From Treponema sp. (GTDB lineage: Bacteria; Spirochaetota; Spirochaetia; Treponematales; Treponemataceae), in contig JAKSTL010000004.1 in assembly GCA_024402595.1 (NCBI GenBank), forward strand, positions 1 through 64,000: a stretch of DNA of 64,000 bases. Direction: 5' to 3'. Numbering within the stretch: position 1 is the stretch's first letter; every line of letters begins with the position of its first letter. The notes beneath the pieces are model-generated. The model saw only the letters and a list, made by a program, of their open reading frames with translations. It made no database searches and was not told the origin of the DNA. This document shows, piece after piece, positions 9,301 through 17,318 of this stretch. Position numbers and translations under genes: made by a program.

Positions 9301-10561
9301 TTTTTGCATCATCTTCTTCCGCAAAAACCGGCAGATTTAAATTCTTTACACCAAGTTCAGCACCACGCACCGCTTTAAGAATTGCTTCTTCAAAATTCTG
9401 ACCAATGGCCATAACTTCACCAGTAGCCTTCATTTGAGTTCCCAGTTTTCTTGCCGCATAAACAAATTTATCAAATGGGAATTTTGGCATTTTTACAACA
9501 ACATAGTCCAAAACAGGTTCAAAACAAGCCGCAGTTTTCTTTGTAACAAAGTTTGGAATTTCATCAAGATTAAATCCAACTGCAATCAAAGCCGCAACCT
9601 TAGCAATAGGATAACCAGTTGCCTTAGAAGCCAATGCAGAAGAACGGCTTACACGAGGGTTTACCTCAATAACCGCATATTCAAAAGAGTCAGGATTTAA
9701 TGCAAACTGACAGTTACATCCACCTTCAATTTCCAAAGCAGAAATAATGTTTAAAGCTGCCGAACGAAGCATCTGGTATTCTTTATCAGCAAGAGTAACC
9801 GTTGGTGCAATAACAATAGAATCACCAGTGTGAACACCAACCGGGTCAAAGTTTTCCATCGAACAAACGGTAATAACATTGCCAGAATGGTCCCGCATAA
9901 CTTCAAACTCAACTTCCTTCCAGCCAGAAATACATTTTTCTACAAGAATCTGATGAATTGGCGAACGGTGCAATCCATTGTGGGCAATTTCATCCAATTC
10001 TTCATCGTTATTAACAATTCCGCCACCAGTTCCACCAAGAGTAAATGCTGGTCGAATAATTGCAGGAAAACCAATTTCGTTATGAATAAAATCCACAGCG
10101 TCTTCGTAAGTTGTAACAACCTTAGATGGAATACAAGGCTCACCAATGCTTTCCATCGTATCTTTGAACATCTGTCGGTCTTCGGCTTTATCAATTGTGG
10201 CAGGTCTAGCTCCTAAAAGCTGCACATTGTGTTTTTTTAGAAAACCAGATTTTGCCAGTTCCATACTTAAAGTTAAACCAGTCTGTCCACCAAGAGTAGA
10301 AAGAAGACTGTCAGGACGCTCTTTTTCAATAATTCGTTCTAGAGTTGGAACAGTCAATGGTTCAAGATAAATCTCGTCTGCCATAGCATGGTCTGTCATT
10401 AAAGTTGCAGGATTTGAGTTTACAAGAACAACTTCCAGACCAAGCTGCTTAAGAGCTTTACAAGCCTGGTTTCCCGCATAATCAAACTCGGCTGCCTGGC
10501 CAATTACAATAGGACCCGAACCAATAATCATTACTTTATGGATATCTTTATTTAAAGGCAT
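6371..10561 (-). CDS. carB/dapF: Fused carbamoyl-phosphate synthase large subunit - diaminopimelate epimerase
   Basis: A 1396-residue fusion. Residues 1 to about 1100 form CarB, which makes carbamoyl phosphate for pyrimidines and arginine with CarA: two ATP-grasp halves beginning GSGPIVIGQAAEFDY and GSGPIRIGQGIEFDYSS, then an MGS-like allosteric domain (VLFSVRKSD...). From about residue 1107 a DapF domain follows (YKMECTGNDFILINS; NHDGSEGKMAGN; ERGNGETPACGTGACAA), a lysine/peptidoglycan-precursor epimerase. Two oddities: the linker between the CarB halves is enlarged, with residues about 531-562 (Gly/Ala-rich) encoded by a GC-rich repeat; and the first catalytic Cys of DapF (usual CGN motif) is Ala while the second (ACGTG) is present. 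It lies 45 bp behind carA, forming nadE-carA-carB/dapF. Confidence 0.96.
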   Translation of the reverse strand: MPLNKDIHKVMIIGSGPIVIGQAAEFDYAGNQACKALKQLGLEVVLVNSNPATLMTDHAMADEIYLEPLTVPTLERIIEKERPDSLLSTLGGQTGLTLSMELAKSGFLKKHNVQLLGARPATIDKAEDRQMFKDTMESIGEPCIPSKVVTTYEDAVDFIHNEIGFPAIIRPAFTLGGTGGGIVNNDEELDEIAHNGLHRSPIHQILVEKCISGWKEVEFEVMRDHSGNVITVCSMENFDPVGVHTGDSIVIAPTVTLADKEYQMLRSAALNIISALEIEGGCNCQFALNPDSFEYAVIEVNPRVSRSSALASKATGYPIAKVAALIAVGFNLDEIPNFVTKKTAACFEPVLDYVVVKMPKFPFDKFVYAARKLGTQMKATGEVMAIGQNFEEAILKAVRGAELGVKNLNLPVFAEEDDAKIRERVACCTDQRIFAIYQAIKRGCMTIEEIHNITKIDEWFLWKLQNIAEEEKRISKEENGKIDASQLLLFPPRSFKMVDTCAGEFDAETPYFYSCSNGENEAEDFISKLHAGVLGGGSHLGEGVAENGTAGRAGCSEGETSPSCKFDSIFDGMTSAKTDAKNSKGTIVVLGSGPIRIGQGIEFDYSSVQCIWALKKLGYEVAIINNNPETVSTDFDTADRLYFEPLTPVDVMNVIEVEKPIGVVVAFGGGTAIKLANFLSDQGIQILGTSADAIDLAEDRERFEELCEKLNIKRPKGLTVMNCEEALNATKELGYPVLLRPSYVLGGQNMIVAFNNDDVREYMKIILAQGITNPVLIDQYMMGVELEVDGICDGEDILIPGIMEHIERTGIHSGDSIAVYPSWNLNDVMRQKIIRQSRDLALALGTKGLVNIQYLIFNNDLYIIEVNPRSSRTVPYISKVTGVPMVELATRAMLGEKIQDMGYGTGLYQIPPYFAVKVPVFSFEKLMDVDTHLGPEMKSTGEVLGLASTMEEALYKGLVSAGYKMKKSGGVLFSVRKSDRYEIPELAKKFYDMGFKLYATEGNAKTLEDFGMEVTVVNKIHENPDDNLLTLLDSGNVDYVISTSAKGRDPHADSVKMRRHAVERDIPCLTSIDTANALANCLMSNYSCQNMELVNINDLRTTREKIHFYKMECTGNDFILINSEEQEIKNPGGLAIRLCERHNGIGADSLILVGKSKKADASMRFFNHDGSEGKMAGNAIRGVAKYLFDNNIFGVAYKHSRSTDPKSMMSIETASGIKNLVLYKLNEKINSVCVEMGKPSFEAEKIPTTLVETMGNQVINAPLVVNGQEYKVTCVNVGNPHCVTFVDFVDKIDIEKLGPLFENHKCFPERTNTEFVRVVGPNEIKLRTWERGNGETPACGTGACAAVIAAVLNGFCKMNEEVTVRVRGGTLQVRYTGDTVYLTGNAGMTFEGEIEI
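8877..8970 (-). repeat. GC-rich repeat inserted in frame in carB-dapF
   Basis: This 94-bp stretch is strongly GC-rich inside an AT-rich gene. On the minus strand it aligns over about 90 nt with the trpB-trpA spacer at 41031-41113 (shared blocks GGGGTTTTAGGGG, CCTAGG, GAGGGGGTAGCGGAAAAC, AGCGAGGGG). It stays in frame and adds a Gly/Ala/Ser-rich segment to the CarB interdomain linker. Element type is unknown; no transposase is encoded. Confidence 0.85.
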
Positions 10562-10606
10562 AACAAACTCCTGATTTTCTTATGTATCTTTTATTTCAAA
10601 AAAACT

Positions 10607-11722
10607 CTATTTTTTATATTGATTTATCATTTCAATGAACTTGTCGAACAAAAAGTTTGTATCATGAGGGCCACCGCAAGCTTCAGGATGGAACTGAACA
10701 CTAAAGGCAGGAATATCATTGTATACAAGGCCCTCACAAGTGCCATCGTTTGAATTAACAAAAGCAAGTTTTGCACATTCAGGCAAGTTTTCAATTTCTA
10801 CTGCATAACCGTGGTTCTGGCTGGAAATATAAACTCGTCCAGAATCCAAATCTTTTACAGGATGGTTTCCACCACGATGACCGTATTTTAATTTTGAAGT
10901 TTTAGCACCTCTTGCTAAAGCCAAAAGCTGGTGCCCAAGACAGATTCCAAAAATAGGAATAATATTTTCGCCTTTGGAATTGAATTGACAAAGCTTAGCA
11001 ATTTCCGAAATAATTCCAACATTTTCTGCTGGGTCTCCCGGTCCATTACTTAGCATCAATCCATCAGGATTCATTTTAATAATTTGTTCCGCAGTAGTAT
11101 CAAAAGGAATAACCGTAACCTTGGCACCTCGTTTTTCCAGTTCCCGCTGAATGTTCATCTTTGCACCAAAATCCCACAGCACAATATGCTTCTGTTTTTC
11201 TTCAGAACCGCAGGAGCAATCTTTTTTTGCCAAAGTGCTTCCATTTTGAACAGATTCCACAGCTTTTTCAATTTTATATTCGCCAATTTTTTTAAGAAGA
11301 GCCTGATCAACCTTTGGACAAACATCAGAACTGGTAATCATTCCGTTCATAACACCAGATTCTCTAAGCTTTTTTGTAAGAGCTCTGGTATCAATTCCAC
11401 AAATGCCCACAATATTCTGGCTTTTCAAAAATGCATCCAAAGTTCCTTCACATCTAAAATTGGAAGGCATTTCGCATAATTCCCGCACAATATATCCACG
11501 AATCCAGCTTTTTTTACTTTCATAATCCTCTGGTATAAAACCGTAGTTTCCAATAAGAGGAAAAGTCTGGGTTACAATCTGACCAAAATAACTTGGATCA
11601 GTAAGCGTTTCCAGATAACCAGTCATTCCAGTGGTAAAAACTGTTTCACCAATAGTTTCTCCAGTTGCTCCAATAGATTTTCCTTCAAAAACCGAACCAT
11701 CAGCAAGAATCAGATATGCCAT
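10607..11722 (-). CDS. carA: Carbamoyl-phosphate synthase small (glutaminase) subunit
   Basis: A 371-residue glutamine amidotransferase that hydrolyses glutamine and channels ammonia to CarB. The N-terminal CPSase domain starts MAYLILADGSVFEGKSIGA and includes FTTGMTGYLETLTDPSYFGQI; the C-terminal class I GATase domain has the nucleophile elbow FGICLGHQ, HRGGNHPV and the catalytic SVQFHPEA. The second ATG (11722) is taken as start: the upstream in-frame ATG overlaps its GGGGGAT ribosome-binding site. The gene sits between nadE (43 bp upstream) and carB-dapF (45 bp downstream), an expected pairing for CPSase subunits. No pyrimidine-responsive leader was recognised upstream. Confidence 0.96.
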   Translation of the reverse strand: MAYLILADGSVFEGKSIGATGETIGETVFTTGMTGYLETLTDPSYFGQIVTQTFPLIGNYGFIPEDYESKKSWIRGYIVRELCEMPSNFRCEGTLDAFLKSQNIVGICGIDTRALTKKLRESGVMNGMITSSDVCPKVDQALLKKIGEYKIEKAVESVQNGSTLAKKDCSCGSEEKQKHIVLWDFGAKMNIQRELEKRGAKVTVIPFDTTAEQIIKMNPDGLMLSNGPGDPAENVGIISEIAKLCQFNSKGENIIPIFGICLGHQLLALARGAKTSKLKYGHRGGNHPVKDLDSGRVYISSQNHGYAVEIENLPECAKLAFVNSNDGTCEGLVYNDIPAFSVQFHPEACGGPHDTNFLFDKFIEMINQYKK

Positions 11723-11764
11723 TTTATCCCCCATAAAATACTATTCCATTAAAGACTATTAAAA

Positions 11765-12541
11765 TTAGAACTCAAGGTAAAAAGGTAAATCAGGTTGGTA
11801 ACAAGGCAACTGAATGATTTCTATCTTGAACTTATTTCTTTTCCATCTTTGAACAATTTTTTCGTAATGTTCACCTTTAATATTCTTACGAACAACTTCA
11901 TTTACTTCGTGGTATGTCCACCCCAAATTGTCTTCATCAGTTTTACCGCACATTCCATCTGATGGAGCTTTATGAGTAAGAGATTCAGGCAGACCAAGAA
12001 AATCACCAATGGCAACAACTTCTTCTGTGGTAAGTTTGCAAATAGGACTAAAACTTCCGGCAGAATCGCCATAAAAAGTGCTGTATCCCATAACATCTTC
12101 ACTTAAATTGCAGGTGTTTGCGACCATAGAATTACCAATAATTGCAGAAATGCCATAAAGTGTAGTCATTCTAAGACGGGCAGGCGTGTTGGTGTTGTAA
12201 ACAGAATATGAAAAATCGCTTTCAGGCAGCTTTGAAGAAATCTCCTGTGTAAGCCCCTTGTAAGCATCTTGAATGTTTATTGTAAAAGTCTGAATGCCAA
12301 GTATTTCACATAATTTCTGACTGTCTGAAATATCTTTTTGGACACCGTTTGGCATCATTACACCTACAACCCGCTCTTTTCCTAAAGCTTCGCATAAAAG
12401 TTTTGCCACCACCGACGAATCCTTACCGCCAGAAATCCCAATTACTGCCTTTGTCTGTTCGTTTCCATTTGCCGCAAACCAGTCTTTAATCCACTGGATA
12501 ACTTCCTTTGCAGTTTCTTCAACATTAAAAATGTATTCCAT
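11765..12541 (-). CDS. nadE: Ammonia-dependent NAD+ synthetase
   Basis: A 258-residue enzyme converting nicotinic acid adenine dinucleotide to NAD+ with ATP and ammonia. The PP-loop SGGKDSSVVAKLL (residues about 37-49) binds ATP pyrophosphate, and GKTDEDNLGWTYHEVNEV matches the conserved C-terminal substrate-binding region. Length fits the short NH3-dependent form; there is no nitrilase/glutaminase domain. It heads the run nadE-carA-carB/dapF on the minus strand. A clear Shine-Dalgarno is missing (TGGGTTTTATA before the ATG). The about 170-bp stretch upstream separates it from the ATPase island. Confidence 0.94.
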   Translation of the reverse strand: MEYIFNVEETAKEVIQWIKDWFAANGNEQTKAVIGISGGKDSSVVAKLLCEALGKERVVGVMMPNGVQKDISDSQKLCEILGIQTFTINIQDAYKGLTQEISSKLPESDFSYSVYNTNTPARLRMTTLYGISAIIGNSMVANTCNLSEDVMGYSTFYGDSAGSFSPICKLTTEEVVAIGDFLGLPESLTHKAPSDGMCGKTDEDNLGWTYHEVNEVVRKNIKGEHYEKIVQRWKRNKFKIEIIQLPCYQPDLPFYLEF

Positions 12542-12714
12542 ATAAAACCCAATAAACCATAAAAAATCTTAAAAAAAAAGCGCCCATTTTATTAGAAAAT
12601 AGTATCCCCAACAAAATAAACGCCTTTGCTCAATTCGTACAGTAGTTTAAAACTTACTTAAATAAATGTCAACGCTTTACAGTTTTTTGTAGTTTTTCAA
12701 GCTTTTAAAAAAAC

Positions 12715-14163
12715 TTACAACTCTTTATAAAGCCAATTTTCCACAATAGCCTTGTATTTTTCGTTATAATGATTAGTTCGTTCCTGAATTATGATAGCTT
12801 TTATTTCGTCCACAATATTGTAAGTTACGGTGTTATCTTTAGTTGTACAAATATCCAAAAAATACCTGTCGTCGCACTCTTTAATTGCATAACATAAATC
12901 ACCTGTAGGGTTATTGTCTTTATCAAGACCACTGACTTCCGAAATACAACTGAGCCTTTTTGCAGAAACTGGCATCTGCATTACAGAAAGGGCAATTAAA
13001 ATAGAAATAGCTCCATCGCTAAGGCCTTTTAAGTAATTCTGTGGCGATATTTCAAACTCGTTAATTCTCTTTTTAAAGAAATCTTTTATAATTTCATCAA
13101 GGTCTTCTTTTTCATTAATCTTTTCTGCAATATATAACAAACTTCGTTTTATGGTACTGCGGGTTTTAAAATTTTGAATAAGAAAATTGTCCAAATCTGC
13201 TTTTTGACTTTTGTTCAGTCGCTTAAATGCCTGATTTATAGTTTTTTCGTGAGATAAATAGTTTATCCATTCCTTTAAAGAAGTTTCTTCGTAAGATTGT
13301 ATTTCGATTTTTTCAAAATATTGATTTTCGTATACAAAAGGAAAACTGCTGGCCCTAAAATTGCTGGTAATAATAACAAATAAATTAATATATTTTTCTT
13401 TTTGTTTAAGGGTAGACAAGTATTCTATTATGGATTTTTGCACATTAAAATCTTCTATAGATTCAAAGTTTTCTAAGTAAATAAGTGTTGTATTTTCTTT
13501 TAAAAACTCTGTTGTCTTTTTTTCTAACTGCTCAATTGATAAAGGCATTAAATCCAGTTTTTTATGCATAGGTTCCAGAAGTTTTCTAAAAAAATCTGCA
13601 TAGGATTTTAAGTCTTCAGAGGTAAATCGAATTGCAAACTGTGCATCCCCAGAATCAAAATAATCCCGTGCAATGGAAGTAGAAATATAATTTTTACCAT
13701 TTCCCGGTAATCCCGAAAGAAAAACAAACTCAACCGCATCTAACCTTTTTTTAATTTCTTGTTTAATTTCTTCCAGAGAAATATCTACAGTTTCTTTGCG
13801 TTTTGTAAAATTAGTATAGCCATCAGATTCGTTTGCAATTTCAAACTGCGCTTGTTTATGTTCTTCCAAAAATGCATCTAAAAGATAATTTAAAAATCCT
13901 GTTTCATCATGATAATCTTTACCAAGAATCCAGCCGTTTCTAATTTCATTAACGATTATTTCGGCTTCGCTTCTACTTAAAAAAGGTCGAACTTTGTAGT
14001 TTTTTGATTGATTTAATAAAAGTCGTTCCACAGTTTTATGATCTTTGTTAATTAATTTTCCAAAAGCTTCATTAATATTATAAAAAGGAACACCGTTTAT
14101 AAAGTAATATTCATTTTTTAAATAGTCTCGTAATTGCCTAAAAAGTAAAGTGCGTCGTTCCAT
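12715..14163 (-). CDS. STAND/NB-ARC-like P-loop ATPase with degenerate Walker A
   Basis: A 482-residue protein of no recognised named family. Residues about 1-110 are helical and contain a possible helix-turn-helix (INKDHKTVERLL). A nucleotide-binding core follows: FLSGLPGNGKNYIS (about 148-161), where the usual Ser/Thr after the P-loop Lys is Asn; a Walker B-like strand TTLIYLEN (about 225-231) and a sensor strand LFVIITSNFRAS (about 261-272). Residues about 385-470 look like the winged helix that follows NB-ARC/STAND cores (GAISILIALSVMQMPVSAKRL...). No C-terminal repeats are present. It is 33 bp downstream of the small gene at 14197, presumably one operon, and divergent from the large AAA+ gene. 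Function unknown; STAND assignment is inference. Confidence 0.7.
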   Translation of the reverse strand: MERRTLLFRQLRDYLKNEYYFINGVPFYNINEAFGKLINKDHKTVERLLLNQSKNYKVRPFLSRSEAEIIVNEIRNGWILGKDYHDETGFLNYLLDAFLEEHKQAQFEIANESDGYTNFTKRKETVDISLEEIKQEIKKRLDAVEFVFLSGLPGNGKNYISTSIARDYFDSGDAQFAIRFTSEDLKSYADFFRKLLEPMHKKLDLMPLSIEQLEKKTTEFLKENTTLIYLENFESIEDFNVQKSIIEYLSTLKQKEKYINLFVIITSNFRASSFPFVYENQYFEKIEIQSYEETSLKEWINYLSHEKTINQAFKRLNKSQKADLDNFLIQNFKTRSTIKRSLLYIAEKINEKEDLDEIIKDFFKKRINEFEISPQNYLKGLSDGAISILIALSVMQMPVSAKRLSCISEVSGLDKDNNPTGDLCYAIKECDDRYFLDICTTKDNTVTYNIVDEIKAIIIQERTNHYNEKYKAIVENWLYKEL

Positions 14164-14196
14164 AATTTTTAATTTTTCCTCCCTGCAATCCGTTGT

Positions 14197-14634
14197 TTAG
14201 CTAAGTCTGTTTTTTACATAGTGGTAAGCAAAGGTTTCTTTAATTGCCTGCATAACATCATCTGGTATTTTTTCTAAGTTAAGATTATCAATTTTTGGAA
14301 TAATCAGTTCATCGTTTTTCTTCTGATTGATATTTTCCATAATCTGTTTTTTAACAAAATCAAAAAGATTTTTATTGTAAAACAAAATCGTATAATTAAT
14401 TCTATCCCAATCAAACAAAATTACCTTAGAGTCATCCTCTGTGTAGGCAAAAGCAATGGCGTTACCAAGATGAAATAATCTTATCAGTTCCACGTCGGTA
14501 AAATATACATAATCATCACATTTGGTAAACTCTTTCATAGAATCATTCAGAAACTCTTTAAGTTCAGACTCTAAGTAATTATGAAAATAAATTGTCTTTG
14601 AATCGTTTATTCCCGGTACATCATCAAACTTCAT
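14197..14634 (-). CDS. Hypothetical small protein
   Basis: A 145-residue acidic protein with no recognised domain. I see alternating aromatic/hydrophobic strands (YVYFTDVELIRLFHLGNAIAFAYTEDDSKVILFDWD) followed by a helical tail, no signal peptide and no membrane segment. The start at 14634 (MKFDDVPG) is preferred over the upstream in-frame ATG at 14664 because GGAGG lies seven bases before it. It is the first gene of a two-gene unit with the STAND-like ATPase, and its promoter region faces that of the divergent AAA+ gene across a perfect palindrome. It could be a regulator, adaptor or immunity partner of the ATPase; nothing in the sequence decides. Confidence 0.75.
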   Translation of the reverse strand: MKFDDVPGINDSKTIYFHNYLESELKEFLNDSMKEFTKCDDYVYFTDVELIRLFHLGNAIAFAYTEDDSKVILFDWDRINYTILFYNKNLFDFVKKQIMENINQKKNDELIIPKIDNLNLEKIPDDVMQAIKETFAYHYVKNRLS

Positions 14635-14687
14635 CTGGAAACCTCCACCGCCTTTATATAACATCTAAATGAATTGCACAATATAGA

Positions 14688-14705
14688 ATTAGGAAAGTTC
14701 CTAAT
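14688..14705. promoter_or_regulatory. Palindromic operator candidate in divergent ATPase promoter region
   Basis: ATTAGGAA-ag-TTCCTAAT is a perfect 8-bp inverted repeat with a 2-bp centre, 54 bp before the minus-strand gene start at 14634 and 127 bp before the plus-strand ATPase start at 14832. Its symmetry and position in the divergent intergenic region suggest a repressor site that could control both transcripts. The binding protein is unknown. Confidence 0.55.
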
Positions 14706-14831
14706 AATCTGCTTTACAAATAAAAAAGATCATTAAACCTGGAGATTTTATTAAAAATAAGGTGCTTTTTTTCCTAAATAATTCTCTGTTAGTATCATCA
14801 AGCATTTTTATACTAAATAGGAGATAAAATT

Positions 14832-17045
14832 ATGAAAAACAATGATTTTTATGATGTGGATCTTAGAATTAGACATCTTTATCAAAAGACTTTAATATCA
14901 CTTCTTTCTAAGAATTATTTAAGTAATCATAGTGTTGAGATTCTTCGCAAAACCAAGAAGCTTGCAATTAATTTTCTAAAAGTTTCATTTCCTAGCATAG
15001 ACCCTAAAACAGGAAGAAAGAAATTATTAAAACTGCTAAAACAATTAGATCTTTCTGACACTACTGATGAAATAGCATTGTGCAATATTAAACATACAAC
15101 TTATGATAAAGTACGCAATATTTGTAACGATAATCCTTCACTCTTTAGAGGCTTAGTAGGATTGGAACTTGATATTTTATTCATTTTTGACTTTTGCAGT
15201 AATTCTAATCTGGATGAGATTTTCTCAGAAAATATGCGTCTGTATTCAGAAGAAAATATGTATCTACTCTTGGGATTTGTAATAAACCTTGAACGGGATA
15301 AAATTAAGCAAGGTTTGAATAGTCTTTTAGAGAAAAAACTTATTACTTATCACGAAGCTGATGATATCTATGTTTTGGAAGAAGTGTTTTATATTGAATT
15401 GTTGAGACTTAAATATTCTCCAGTTCCTGTTGATGAAGATTTTAGGTTAGAGGATTTTGAATTATCTGATCCAAAAAGTGCTGAATCGCAGTCCAATATA
15501 CATGTTTTTTCTGGTGATTTTGCTTCTTTCTATGTTGATCTTTTCTTGCGGAAAAATAATGTACGATTTTGGTATGAAGGCGATTTGGCAGATAATTGGT
15601 TAAGATTATTGGGTTTTCTTCAAAAAGAAGACTTTACTGAGGGCGAAACTGTTTGGCTGGATGTTAGTACTCCAATGGCTATTAATTATTTAGAGAATTA
15701 CCTTGTAGATAAGATTGATTCTATAAATGCTACTCTTTATATTACTTGCAAAGAACCAAACAATACTATACTCGGTCAAGAATGCATAATCGTTACGATA
15801 AATGATAGTTATTTAAAAAGGCAACTAGAAGATTTGTTACCAGCCGATTTAGCAGAAAAAATTGCTAGAGGCATTTGTAGATTGCCAAATAATAATAAAA
15901 AATGTGAAAAACTTGAAGAGTTAAAAGAAGTTTTATCAGAGCATGGTATAGATTATGTTAATACTCATTTTTCAAGTATATTTCCGTCAGGGGAATACGA
16001 TTTTTCAGAAGATGATTCAGCAAAGTCAATATCAATAATTGATGAAGAATTATTTGTAAGAACCTATGGCAATGATTCAGAAGTTTTTCAAGAGAATCCT
16101 GGTATTAGACGCCGAATAAATAGCATTCACTCTAAATTGTTGAATAAAGCCGATTATCTTAGGGCAGACGAAAAAATGCTTGATGATTTTGAGAAAATAA
16201 TTCAGCAGCATCCAAACATTTTGAACAAAAACACACTTTACCAGTATATGAAAATTGCGGTTTTGTGCTCAAAGGATAAAATTCTTCGAATGCCACCTAT
16301 TTTACTTTTAGGTAGTCCTGGCTGTGGAAAGACTCTATTGTCAAATCAGATGACCGATATTTTCCGCCAAGACCAATATATTCAAATACAACTAGGCGTA
16401 GAAGGTACAACTCGTCTTCTTGGTTCCACACCAGAATATAAAGGGGCTTCCAATGGTCGTGTTTTATCTTCAATTTGGAATTCAAAAAATGGTATAAATA
16501 TCATGAATCCTGTCATAGTCATCGAAGAGCTGGACAAAGCCTGTTTTTCAGTCTCAACAAATGATATAGATAAAGATGTACGGCCAGCACTTATACAATT
16601 GTTGGGAGACAAAAATATTGCACATTTTCAGGATAACTTCTTTGAAGTTCCAATACGGAATTTTACCCCTATCTTCATAATAACGGCAAATAGTTTAGAG
16701 GGCATTCCAGAAGAGCTTATAGATAGAATACAGATAATTAATTTTAGAGATTACACCGCCGAAGAAATCAAAGAGATAATTATCCCTTTACAGTATAAAG
16801 AGTTTCTGGCAAATCATGAAAATGTAACAGAGAGATTAAGTGCAGACGACATTGATATAATATACACATTAGCCAAAGGACAACCTCGAAAAATCTTGCC
16901 CGCAATTTACACATATATGGCTTCAACATTAGATATGCACGGAAATAGAATTGCGCTAGATCAAAAGAAAATAGATAGTTTATTACATGAACAAGAGATA
17001 ATCACTTCAAAAAATCATTCTATCGGATTTTCTTTGTGTCACTAA
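14832..17045 (+). CDS. AAA+ ATPase with Lon-like ATPase module, no protease domain
   Basis: A 737-residue protein. Residues 1 to about 470 are helical or mixed and unlike anything I recognise. The C-terminal third is an AAA+ module most like that of Lon: Walker A LLLGSPGCGKT (P-loop at 494-501), a Lon-like EYKGASNGRV pore-loop region, Walker B VIVIEELDKA (561-570, with Glu where Asp is usual), FIITANSLEGIPEELIDRIQII (sensor 1 and Arg finger) and a sensor-2 helix (GQPRKIL). No Ser-Lys protease domain follows, so it is a remodelling ATPase rather than a protease. Similar stand-alone AAA+ proteins exist but are uncharacterised as far as I know. GGAG at 14820 supports the start. It is divergent from the minus-strand ATPase pair. 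Confidence 0.82.
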   Translation: MKNNDFYDVDLRIRHLYQKTLISLLSKNYLSNHSVEILRKTKKLAINFLKVSFPSIDPKTGRKKLLKLLKQLDLSDTTDEIALCNIKHTTYDKVRNICNDNPSLFRGLVGLELDILFIFDFCSNSNLDEIFSENMRLYSEENMYLLLGFVINLERDKIKQGLNSLLEKKLITYHEADDIYVLEEVFYIELLRLKYSPVPVDEDFRLEDFELSDPKSAESQSNIHVFSGDFASFYVDLFLRKNNVRFWYEGDLADNWLRLLGFLQKEDFTEGETVWLDVSTPMAINYLENYLVDKIDSINATLYITCKEPNNTILGQECIIVTINDSYLKRQLEDLLPADLAEKIARGICRLPNNNKKCEKLEELKEVLSEHGIDYVNTHFSSIFPSGEYDFSEDDSAKSISIIDEELFVRTYGNDSEVFQENPGIRRRINSIHSKLLNKADYLRADEKMLDDFEKIIQQHPNILNKNTLYQYMKIAVLCSKDKILRMPPILLLGSPGCGKTLLSNQMTDIFRQDQYIQIQLGVEGTTRLLGSTPEYKGASNGRVLSSIWNSKNGINIMNPVIVIEELDKACFSVSTNDIDKDVRPALIQLLGDKNIAHFQDNFFEVPIRNFTPIFIITANSLEGIPEELIDRIQIINFRDYTAEEIKEIIIPLQYKEFLANHENVTERLSADDIDIIYTLAKGQPRKILPAIYTYMASTLDMHGNRIALDQKKIDSLLHEQEIITSKNHSIGFSLCH

Positions 17046-17132
17046 TTGCAATGATTAATTCAAATTGCCAGTATCTGTAATTATTTGGTTTTTAGTATTC
17101 CATAAATGCATAGATAAGAGAAAGCTCACCAC

Positions 17133-17161
17133 TTTACAAGTTTTCCGATAAAAGGTATATT
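17133..17161 (+). promoter_or_regulatory. Sigma70-type promoter of the aromatic amino-acid operon
   Basis: TTTACA (17133-17138), 17 bp, TATATT (17156-17161). The predicted transcription start near 17168 gives a leader of about 220 nt holding the Phe/Tyr peptide and terminator ahead of pheA. Confidence 0.7.
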
Positions 17162-17212
17162 ATGGAAGCAAGCTATTGTCTAGATTTTAAGAAATGGAGG
17201 TAAAAAATCATT

Positions 17213-17275
17213 ATGGAACGAACAATTACTACATATTCCTTTTATTTTTACTTTTATTTCTTCTCAGTTCAGTAA
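17213..17275 (+). CDS. Phe/Tyr-rich attenuator leader peptide
   Basis: A 20-codon ORF preceded by GGAGG (17196-17200). Its core reads YSFYFYFYFF: five Phe and four Tyr codons in a ten-codon run, as in pheA-type leader peptides. It ends at TAA 17273-17275, just upstream of an intrinsic terminator and pheA. The segment GTAAAGAA (17272-17279) overlaps its stop codon and is complementary to TTCTTTAC (17329-17336) in the 5' arm of the terminator. A ribosome stalled on Phe/Tyr codons would leave that segment free to form an antiterminator; a ribosome reaching the stop codon would cover it and let the terminator form. Sensing of Phe/Tyr-tRNA charging is inferred from this layout. Confidence 0.88.
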   Translation: MERTITTYSFYFYFYFFSVQ

Positions 17276-17318
17276 AGAACAGATAGCTTACTTAAAACTA
17301 AGGTAAAAGGTAATAATA

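Noticed and set aside
6435-10370. Many plus-strand ORFs opposite carB-dapF
   Set aside because: Antisense shadows of a clearly conserved coding sequence; low-complexity composition and no ribosome-binding sites.
12715-17045. Prophage or insertion sequence
   Set aside because: No integrase, transposase, structural phage genes or terminal repeats were seen around the ATPase island.
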